Program-made: the position numbers and the translations under genes | Source of the DNA: Holophagaceae bacterium | Lineage (GTDB): Bacteria; Acidobacteriota; Holophagae; Holophagales; Holophagaceae | DNA length: 64,000 nt | Reading direction: 5' to 3' | NCBI GenBank assembly: GCA_016722505.1 | Contig: JADKJH010000002.1 | Span: 1 to 64,000 of the forward strand | Part shown: piece after piece, positions 15,931 through 22,744 of the stretch | Layout: each line of letters begins with the position of its first letter | How positions within the stretch are numbered: the stretch's first letter is position 1 | Notes under the pieces: model-generated | Databases searched by the model: none | The model's input: the letters and a program-made list of their open reading frames with translations, nothing else | Told to the model about the DNA's origin: nothing

Positions 15931-16722
15931 ATGGCCTACACCAACCACAGCCGTCCCCATCGCCCCTGGCTTCCCTTCGCCAAGGTGGGCATCGTGCTGG
16001 TGGTGATCGTCATCGTGGCCTTCGGCCTGCTGGAAGTGGCCCAGCGGTACTTCGGCCTGCAGAAGCTCACCATCGAGCAGGTGAGCATCAGCGGCTGCCG
16101 TGGCGATCGCCAGTCGAGAATCATGGGCATCGTCGAACCCCTGACGTTGGGCAAGCCGCTGTTCTGGTTCGACGCTGGGACGTTGCGGGCCAAGGTTGAA
16201 AAAGAGCGCTGGGTGAAGGGCGTGATCATCCGCCGCGACCCGCCGGACCGCTTGAGCCTGGTCATCGATGAGCGCAAGCCATTGCTCTGGCTGGTGAAGC
16301 CCACAGGTGTCTACCTGATGTCCGATGATGGCGTGGTATTGGACCGGATTAATGAAATGAATTCCACTCCTATCCCTGTGGTCTATGATCCCGCCAGCCA
16401 GACTGATGAGAATCTTGTAAGGCTTATCCGCGCTGCATCTGAATTGAGGGACAAACAGGCCGGATTTTTCGGACGCCTCACCGAATTGCGCTGGGAGGAA
16501 CGAGGGCCTGTGGCCTTTATCGAGGGGCTCTACGCGCCCCTTTATTTATCCAGGACGGATGTTCAGAAAAACATTCCTAATTTCCAGGGACTATTCCTGG
16601 ACCAATTGGCCAAGAGCCCGAACCTGTCGAAACTCCGGTACGTGGACCTGCGGTGGGATGACGAGATCGCTGTGGGCGAGCCCCAGGAAACCGCTCCGCC
16701 CGCCCAGAAAACGCTGCCCTAA
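15931..16722 (+). CDS. ftsQ: cell division protein FtsQ
   Basis: A 263-residue bitopic division protein. A short basic cytoplasmic N-terminus is followed by a TM (VGIVLVVIVIVAFGLLEVAQRYF, about residues 16-38), then a POTRA domain (LTIEQVSISGCRGDRQSRIMGIVEPLTLGKPLFWFDAGTLRAKVEKERWVKGVIIRRDPPDRLSLVIDERKP) and the beta domain (VYLMSDDGVVLDRI). Its location between murB and ftsA supports the call because FtsQ sequence is weakly conserved. It should link FtsBL to the division machinery in the periplasm. Confidence 0.88.
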   Translation: MAYTNHSRPHRPWLPFAKVGIVLVVIVIVAFGLLEVAQRYFGLQKLTIEQVSISGCRGDRQSRIMGIVEPLTLGKPLFWFDAGTLRAKVEKERWVKGVIIRRDPPDRLSLVIDERKPLLWLVKPTGVYLMSDDGVVLDRINEMNSTPIPVVYDPASQTDENLVRLIRAASELRDKQAGFFGRLTELRWEERGPVAFIEGLYAPLYLSRTDVQKNIPNFQGLFLDQLAKSPNLSKLRYVDLRWDDEIAVGEPQETAPPAQKTLP

Positions 16723-16841
16723 AAAATTGGAACCTCGTGCCAACACCCTAGGTTTTTACTGCTGTTTTCCGGGTCCAAGCATTTCAGGTTTAAAGGCAAG
16801 CAAAAAGATAGTGCCGCAATCGGGTATTTTTTCCGGCTGAA

Positions 16842-16856
16842 CGCCCACACTGGGCG
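16842..16856. promoter_or_regulatory. small palindrome upstream of ftsA
   Basis: CGCCCA-CAC-TGGGCG lies 39 bp before the ftsA start, in a 172-bp gap that is otherwise A/T-rich. The gap is unusually wide for this cluster, so a separate ftsAZ promoter with an operator or leader hairpin is plausible. I see no certain promoter boxes. Confidence 0.3.
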
Positions 16857-16894
16857 GAACTGCGGCTATCCTTGGTTAACACAAGGGACAGTGC

Positions 16895-18106
16895 ATGGTT
16901 CAACCTGCGGTACTTCTCGGACTCGATCTAGGTGCAAGCAAAGTCGTCTCAGTAATCGCGGTGGTGGATGAAAGCGGCGCCCTTCAAATCACGGGGGCAG
17001 CGCAAGCCAATGCCGAGGGCGGCATCCGGATGGGCGAGATCAACGACATGGAACTCACCACCCGGGCCATCAACCGCGCGGTGGAGGAAGCCATGCGCGC
17101 AGCGGGGCAGACCAAGCTGGACGGTTTGCGGGTCTCCGTGGACGGCATCCAGTTCAAAGGCGAAAACCTCCGCGACTCCGTCACCATTTCAAGCATGGAC
17201 AAGATCATCACGGTGGCCGACCGCGACCGTGTGCTGGAGCAGGCCGCCAATGGCTGCAAGCTCGCCAAAGAAGAAACCGTCCTGCATCGCATCCCGCAGA
17301 TGTTCCACATCAAGGGCCAGCGCGATATCCGCAACCCCGTGAACATGGTGGGCGAATCGCTCGAGGCCGAAGTGCGCATCATCGTGGCGCCGGGCCCGGT
17401 GCTGGGAAACATCAACCGGGCGTTGCAGCTCTCGGGGCTCCAGGGCGCCGACTTGCTTTATTCGCCCATGGCATCAGCCGAGGCGGTGCTGACGCGCGAA
17501 GACAGCGAGAATGGCGCGGTGGTGGTGGATATCGGCGATGAGCTGACCCATCTCGGCGTGTTCCTGCGCGGCGCGCTGTTCCACAGCGCCGTGATTCCCA
17601 TCGGTGGCCGGCATTTCACACGGGACCTCGAAATCACCAAGCATCTGGGCGGCATCAGCGTCGCCGAGCGCATCAAGCGCGTCTACGGCACTGCCCTTCC
17701 CAACCAGGTTCCCATCGAAGAGCACATCGAACTGGAGGACGAGGGCCGCCAGGTGTCCCGCCGCGAATTGGCGGAGGTGCTTCATGCGCGGGCCGTGGAA
17801 CTGCTCAACATGGTGCTCGCGGAAATCGGCCGCAGTGGCCTGATCCATGAAATCCACGGTGGCGTGCATCTCGTCGGCGGTGGCGCGCTGCTGCCCCATC
17901 TGCCCATCCTGGCCCAGAACATCCTGGGCCGGCCGCGGGTGGTGCTCGGCCGTGTCCACGGCCTCCAAGGCCTGCCCCAAGTATTGTCCAATCCGCTCTA
18001 CACGAACGCCCTTGGCGCGGTGAAATCCCTCGCCCGCGAGATGCAGGACACCGGACCCAAGCGCGGCGGGGACGGTATCCGCGGATTCTTCAAGAAACTC
18101 TTTTGA
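16895..18106 (+). CDS. ftsA: cell division protein FtsA
   Basis: A 403-residue actin-like ATPase that tethers FtsZ to the membrane. Visible motifs: GLDLGASKVVSVIAVV (phosphate 1), GESLEAEVRIIVAPGPVLGNINRAL, VVVDIGDELTHLGVFLRGAL (phosphate 2) and HGGVHLVGGGALLPHLPILAQ (adenosine). The C-terminus IRGFFKKLF is the expected amphipathic membrane-targeting helix. RBS AAGGGA precedes ATG 16895. The stop codon region runs straight into ftsZ. Confidence 0.95.
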   Translation: MVQPAVLLGLDLGASKVVSVIAVVDESGALQITGAAQANAEGGIRMGEINDMELTTRAINRAVEEAMRAAGQTKLDGLRVSVDGIQFKGENLRDSVTISSMDKIITVADRDRVLEQAANGCKLAKEETVLHRIPQMFHIKGQRDIRNPVNMVGESLEAEVRIIVAPGPVLGNINRALQLSGLQGADLLYSPMASAEAVLTREDSENGAVVVDIGDELTHLGVFLRGALFHSAVIPIGGRHFTRDLEITKHLGGISVAERIKRVYGTALPNQVPIEEHIELEDEGRQVSRRELAEVLHARAVELLNMVLAEIGRSGLIHEIHGGVHLVGGGALLPHLPILAQNILGRPRVVLGRVHGLQGLPQVLSNPLYTNALGAVKSLAREMQDTGPKRGGDGIRGFFKKLF

Positions 18107-18117
18107 TGGAGACACCC

Positions 18118-19365
18118 ATGCCCTTGGCTGAAGTCCCCTTCCTGCCCAGCCCCGAACATCTGCCCGGCGCCAACATCAAGGTGGTGGGCGTGGGCGGCGC
18201 CGGCTGCAACGCCATCAACCGCATGCTGCAAAGCGGCATCAGCGGCGTGCAGTTCATCGCCATGAACACCGACCGGCAGAGCCTTGCCCAAAGCAGGGCC
18301 CATGTGCAAATGCCACTGGGGCCCACCAGTTCGCGTGGCGGCTTGGGCGCTGGCGGCAACCCGGATCGTGGCGCGGTGGCTGCGGAAGAAAGCCGGGAAG
18401 AAATCCTGGCGGCGCTTTCCGGCGCCGACATGGTGTTCATCACCGCGGGCATGGGCGGCGGAACTGGTACTGGCGCGGCTCCGCTCATCGCGGCCTACGC
18501 GCGGGAACAGGGCGCGCTCACCGTCTCGGTGGTGCTCACGCCCTTCGCCTGGGAAGGTCCCCGCAAGGCTGAAAAGGCACTGAGCGGCCTAGCGAATTTA
18601 AGGGACACATCGGACACGGTGATCGTCGTCTCCAACGAAAAGCTCATGAGCGTTTGCGAACGCGGCACCAAGATGACCGATGCCTACCAGTTGGCCGATG
18701 GCGTGCTGATCCAGGGCGTGCGCGGCATCGCGGACCTCATCCTGAGGCCGGGCCTCGTGAACCTGGATTTCGCTGATGTGGAAGCCGTGCTGAAGGATGG
18801 CGGCGAAGCCTTCATCGGCACGGGCATGGGCCGCGGCGAAGAAGCCGTCATGGACGCCTTGCTGAAAGCTCTGGCCAGCCCACTGCTGGACCGCTCCGCC
18901 GATGGTTTCGCCACCAACGTGATCGTGTCCGTCATGGCCCATCCGGACCAGGTGGGCTTCAGCGAATTCAGCACTGCCATGAACTATCTGCATGAGCGCT
19001 TCGAGGGTCGGGCCGAGATCAAGCCCGGCCAGGTGCTGGCGCCGGAAATGGAAGACCGCGTCATTGTCACGGTGCTGGCCTCGGGCTTCGAATCAGCCAC
19101 CTCATCCACCAGCCTTGGCCTCTACCAGCGCACGGTGGCGCCATCCATGGACTCCGCGCCCCACAACACGCCCAGCGGCCGCGTCTACGGCGAAGTTCCG
19201 CCCGACCCCAATCCAAACCATCTACCCAGCCAGGCGCCCTCCGCCACACCCACGCGCCTGATGCCACAAGGCCCCACCCCCAGCGGCGAAATGGCCGACC
19301 AGGCCGAAGACCTGCACGTGCCAGCCATCATCCGGCTGAGCCAGGGACGGCTGCCCATCGAGTAG
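18118..19365 (+). CDS. ftsZ: cell division protein FtsZ
   Basis: Tubulin-like GTPase forming the Z-ring, 415 residues. Motifs: IKVVGVGGAGCNAINRM, NTDRQSL, the tubulin signature MGGGTGTGAAPLIA and the T7 region NLDFADVEAVL. A proline-rich linker of about 70 residues ends in EDLHVPAIIRLSQGRLPIE, matching the conserved C-terminal peptide that binds FtsA. ATG 18118 has GGAGA at good spacing; ATG 18106, overlapping the ftsA stop, has no clear ribosome site. It ends the division cluster. Confidence 0.96.
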   Translation: MPLAEVPFLPSPEHLPGANIKVVGVGGAGCNAINRMLQSGISGVQFIAMNTDRQSLAQSRAHVQMPLGPTSSRGGLGAGGNPDRGAVAAEESREEILAALSGADMVFITAGMGGGTGTGAAPLIAAYAREQGALTVSVVLTPFAWEGPRKAEKALSGLANLRDTSDTVIVVSNEKLMSVCERGTKMTDAYQLADGVLIQGVRGIADLILRPGLVNLDFADVEAVLKDGGEAFIGTGMGRGEEAVMDALLKALASPLLDRSADGFATNVIVSVMAHPDQVGFSEFSTAMNYLHERFEGRAEIKPGQVLAPEMEDRVIVTVLASGFESATSSTSLGLYQRTVAPSMDSAPHNTPSGRVYGEVPPDPNPNHLPSQAPSATPTRLMPQGPTPSGEMADQAEDLHVPAIIRLSQGRLPIE

Positions 19366-19414
19366 GCCAGCGCATGAATGACGTGAAGGCATCACAGGAG
19401 TGATGTCAGCAGGC

Positions 19415-19454
19415 AAAAAATCGCAATTATCGAACTCTACAATTGCATTTTTTA
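19415..19454 (+). terminator. intrinsic terminator-like hairpin after ftsZ
   Basis: AAAAAATCGCAATT (19415-19428) and AATTGCATTTTTT (from 19441) are inverted copies with one bulged base. The GCAATT/AATTGC stem is followed by a T6 run. A smaller CATCAC-AGGA-GTGATG hairpin lies at 19390-19405. Together they likely end ftsZ transcription; the A/T arms could also act for the opposite strand. Confidence 0.6.
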
Positions 19455-19515
19455 TCCATCACGGCAATTCCGGATCTTCGCACTAAATTAGAGTTAGTTC
19501 TCTAGACTAGGTGTT

Positions 19516-20634
19516 ATGGATCCAAACAAACTTGAAACCCAGATTCAAAAGACTGGATTCGTCTTGGAGAATGAGGTTGCCCAAATTCTCAGGAAGGCGG
19601 GTTGGTCTGTCATTAGTAACAAGTACTACGTCGATGATTATGAAGGAAGTGTTCGAGAAATTGATCTAATCGCATACCAAGTGACCAAGGTTCAGCACCT
19701 TGATGTGTATACCGTACTGATCATTAGCTGCAAAAAGAGCGAGTCCAATACTTGGGCATTACTCGCTAGAAAAAATAATCTCAAAGATCCGAATTACGAT
19801 TGGTGGCCGCTACATGCTTGGTCAAACGATAAGGCATTGGCCTATCAGTTGATGTCACAGGGATTTTCGCAGGAGTATCACACCCGGGCGGCCGCCCTCG
19901 GTGTTTCAGAAGCTCTTGCGGAGCCCTCTGTGGAGGTATTCGCTTTCCAGGAGATGAACCAGAAAACTGGGGCGCCGCAAAACGACAAGCCGATTTTTGC
20001 TGCTGTGACATCTCTAATGAAAGCTCAAGCATATGAATTAGGCGCGTTACCGCTGCGAAAAAAAGATCCCTCTATCTATCAATTCAATCTTCTGTCGGTC
20101 GTCGATGCGGATCTAGCCCGTCTGATGTTCACGGATCAGGGCATCAAATGTACCGAGATCAGTTCCGAGCACCACTTGGCCCGCTACATCATCAAGAAGA
20201 AAGATACCTTCTCTCGAATTCGTTTTATCAGAGCAAATACTTTCCGCACAGCGCTTGGTGATTACGGTCGGTTGCACAAGGCCAATCAAGTTTTGTTCGC
20301 CCAAGCTTGCGATGCTTTCTACACAGACATTCTTGGTGATCTGAGTCGCACCAATGTTTTCATTGAGGAGTTCAAGAGGACACTGTCTTGGTGGCTCAAC
20401 TGGGAGATCGAACGAAAGCTTTCACAGCAGGTAGAGATCAAGTGGTATAGATTCACCCTAGAAAAGGACCGAAGCAAAGTTCACATCACTATAGACCTCA
20501 GCCAGAGTCAGATAGATCTGATTAATTCAAGCGAAAGGTGCAGACAACAAACAGCAAAGGCACTAGAGGGCATCTACAGATATAAGGGCGCATTTGAATT
20601 TGAATTTGGATATGACGATGACATCCCCTTTTAA
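19516..20634 (+). CDS. putative PD-(D/E)XK-type nuclease, restriction-endonuclease-like N-terminus
   Basis: A 372-residue protein of unknown family. Its N-terminal 100 residues look like a restriction-endonuclease fold: GFVLENEVAQILRKAGWSV, then YVDDYEGSVREIDLIAYQV and VYTVLIISCKKSESNTW. These align with the Glu / Asp / (E)xK strands of Mrr-like nucleases, but the usual Glu before xK is Ser here, so activity is uncertain. The remaining 270 residues are not recognised. The gene is visibly more AT-rich than its neighbours, has no methylase partner, and lies alone between ftsZ and a repeat-bearing gap, suggesting horizontal acquisition as a lone defence-type gene. Confidence 0.7.
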   Translation: MDPNKLETQIQKTGFVLENEVAQILRKAGWSVISNKYYVDDYEGSVREIDLIAYQVTKVQHLDVYTVLIISCKKSESNTWALLARKNNLKDPNYDWWPLHAWSNDKALAYQLMSQGFSQEYHTRAAALGVSEALAEPSVEVFAFQEMNQKTGAPQNDKPIFAAVTSLMKAQAYELGALPLRKKDPSIYQFNLLSVVDADLARLMFTDQGIKCTEISSEHHLARYIIKKKDTFSRIRFIRANTFRTALGDYGRLHKANQVLFAQACDAFYTDILGDLSRTNVFIEEFKRTLSWWLNWEIERKLSQQVEIKWYRFTLEKDRSKVHITIDLSQSQIDLINSSERCRQQTAKALEGIYRYKGAFEFEFGYDDDIPF

Positions 20635-20975
20635 GAGAGCTTATCAATCGCTAAACGCTTGCCTGAGCACATGCAGTCCGGTCTTTTTGCTTCCATCGTC
20701 AGGTGGCCACACGGTCCGAACCTATAGCTTGCCTAGCGTCACTGCGAGCAAAGTTCGCGAGGGATCCATCTCCCCCGTCTGTTTGCTATCTGCTGAAGCA
20801 TAGATCAGTCCTTATTCTTGGCGTTCTTGGCGCCTTGGCGGTGAATCATTATTTTTTGAATGTAAATTGGTATCAGGACTTGGAACTCGGAACTTAAGGC
20901 TTGAGACTCGACATTTTTCATTTTCTCTTGTTTTTCGTTTTTATTTCGTCATACTTGTACCCCCTGGAGGTATCT
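20635..20975. other. intergenic region with repeat remnants
   Basis: A 341-bp gap with no gene I can support. It is AT-richer on the left like the preceding gene. It contains CTTGGCGTTCTTGGCGCC followed by TTGGCGGTGAATC (about 20818-20847), which resembles a degenerate interspersed repeat. Near 20878-20910 it has ACTTGGAACTCGGAACTTAA then GGCTTGAGACTCGAC, related to the heptads flanking creC. The imuB ribosome site CTGGAGGT is at 20964-20971. Confidence 0.6.
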
Positions 20976-22154
20976 GTGCTGGCGATGTGGGTTCCCGAAC
21001 TGCCGTTCCAACTGGCCTGTGCGCGGGATGGGGGCCTGCGGGACCGGCCCCTGGCCTTTTTGAATCCCGAGAGCCCGCGGAGCCCAGTGCTCTGGTTCGC
21101 CAACCGCCGGGCCCGGGCGGAGGGCCTGGCGGTTGGCGATCCCCTGGACCTCGCCCTGCGCCGCCTGCCCCAGTTGCGGGTGCTGGATGCCCAGCCCCAG
21201 ACCTGGTGGGAGGCCCAGGCCTTCCTGGGGGATTTCCTCCAGCACTGGACGCCCCAAGGGATGCTCGGGCGCATGGGTGAAGCTCTGGTGGAGCTAAGCG
21301 GCACCGGCCGCCTCTTCGGGCCGCCCCAGGACGCCGCCGCGCGCATCCGGCGGGAGCTGGACGCACGTGTGGGCTGGCAGAGCCACGGCGGGCTTTCGTC
21401 GAGCGCCACCGCCGCGCAGATGGCGGCGCGCCTGGAACACCGCATCCAGCAGGTGGCCGAAGGCGCCGAGGCCAGCTTCCTGGCGCCCCAGCCCCTGGCC
21501 CGCCTGCCGGATCTGGCGCCGCGCATCCGCAGCCGCTTCCACCGTCTTGGCCTGCGGACCTTCCACGATCTCCAGCCCATGCCCCTGCCCATGCTCTGCG
21601 AGCTGATGCCCGAGCGTCTGGCGCCCAGGCTCCTGGCCCAGGTGCGGGGCGAGGACCGGCCCCGCCTGCCCCTGCTGACGGAACCCGTCGGCTCCACGCG
21701 CACGCCTTGGCGCCTGGATCCGCCCCGCCTGCCGGAGGAAGTGGGCTTGGCCTCCTGGAGCCTGCACCGCCTCTGGTCCGACGCCCGCAGCCCTCGCAAG
21801 CTGGCCCTGCGCTGGTGGGATGTGGACGGCGAGCCGCACCACTGGAAGGCCGAACCCGAACACTTGCTGCAGCCGCCGCTGGAACTGGCGCGCACCGTGG
21901 AGCAGGCCTTCCGCCAGGGCGCCACGCGCCGCCTCCTGGTGCGCCAGGTGGAGCTGCGCATCCACTGGGGCCTGGGCCGGGCCCGGGCCCTGTTCCAGGA
22001 TCCCCGCAGCCAGAAAGTCGAGAACCTGGAACCGGCCCTGGCACGCCTCCGCAAGCGCTACCCCCAGCATCCCGTGCGGGCGGGCTGGGATCTGGCGGCC
22101 GAGCACATGGAGCACATCGAGAACCTGGAGAACCTCTACGCCAAAAGCAGTTGA
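20976..22154 (+). CDS. imuB: ImuB-like Y-family polymerase homologue
   Basis: A 392-residue Y-family-like protein of the ImuB type, which acts as a non-catalytic adaptor for DnaE2 in SOS mutagenesis. The N-terminus MWVPELPFQLACARDGG lacks the catalytic Asp of true Y polymerases, as in ImuB. ALVELSGTGRLFGPPQDAAARIRREL and LARLPDLAPRIRSRFHRLGLRTFHDLQPMPLPML (helix-hairpin-helix) are recognisable. GTG 20976 is chosen because CTGGAGGT lies 4 bases upstream; longer in-frame starts would translate intergenic repeats. No imuA is visible. dnaE2 follows after 590 bp. Confidence 0.8.
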   Translation: MLAMWVPELPFQLACARDGGLRDRPLAFLNPESPRSPVLWFANRRARAEGLAVGDPLDLALRRLPQLRVLDAQPQTWWEAQAFLGDFLQHWTPQGMLGRMGEALVELSGTGRLFGPPQDAAARIRRELDARVGWQSHGGLSSSATAAQMAARLEHRIQQVAEGAEASFLAPQPLARLPDLAPRIRSRFHRLGLRTFHDLQPMPLPMLCELMPERLAPRLLAQVRGEDRPRLPLLTEPVGSTRTPWRLDPPRLPEEVGLASWSLHRLWSDARSPRKLALRWWDVDGEPHHWKAEPEHLLQPPLELARTVEQAFRQGATRRLLVRQVELRIHWGLGRARALFQDPRSQKVENLEPALARLRKRYPQHPVRAGWDLAAEHMEHIENLENLYAKSS

Positions 22155-22744
22155 GGTCGGCAACCCTAAAAAAATATTCACCACAGATGAACACGGATAA
22201 ACACAGATACGGCGCGGAAGGATCGTGAAATCTCGCAAAAACGAAAAGCAAATCAACAGGGATGAAGGGGATGAAAGCGGATCGCGAAGGTACAAAAGAC
22301 CACTCCCACAAGGAGCATGGGCCTGCCCCGGCGCAGCCGGGGCCGCGCGATTGCGTCGTGCGGGTTTTCAGGGCGGCGGCTATTCCGCACTCCAGCGCGA
22401 GGTCGCCGCCGCCCTGAAAACCGGTTGGCCCATACGGGGGACCTATCACGTGTCTTGGATCCCCTCCATCCTCTTCATCCTGGCTAATTTTTTTCTTTTT
22501 CTGCTCATCCCGGCTATCCCGCGTCCGCCATGGCGAAATGCCTGGAAAGATTTTTGAGCCTGGATGAAGGGGATGTTGTGGATGGCGCTCCGCGCCGCCA
22601 CTCGCTCAAGTCCGCCACTACTCCGTAATTTGGCCCGGTTGCGACCACGCATGGGTCCAAGCCTTGGGTACACAAGCCATATTTCGTTTTACCCGTTTTT
22701 TGATTGCAGCATCTAAATCCAAGCTCTTTTCAGAAAGCCCGCGC
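22155..22744. repeat. 590-bp gap with dispersed-repeat fragments and an 18-bp inverted repeat
   Basis: No credible gene; the 110-codon ORF at 22225-22557 is compositionally repeat-like. At about 22170-22205 is a TTCACCACAGATGAACACGG stretch continuing with ATAAACACAGAT, a phrase resembling interspersed repeats I recall from other bacteria. At 22363-22380, GGTTTTCAGGGCGGCGGC is perfectly inverted at 22405-22422 around a 24-nt loop. The gap splits imuB from dnaE2, so the cassette may have been interrupted by repeat insertion. Confidence 0.7.

Noticed and set aside
22225..22557. 110-codon plus ORF in the imuB-dnaE2 gap
   Set aside because: It spans dispersed repeats and an inverted repeat; no ribosome site, and codon use unlike its neighbours.
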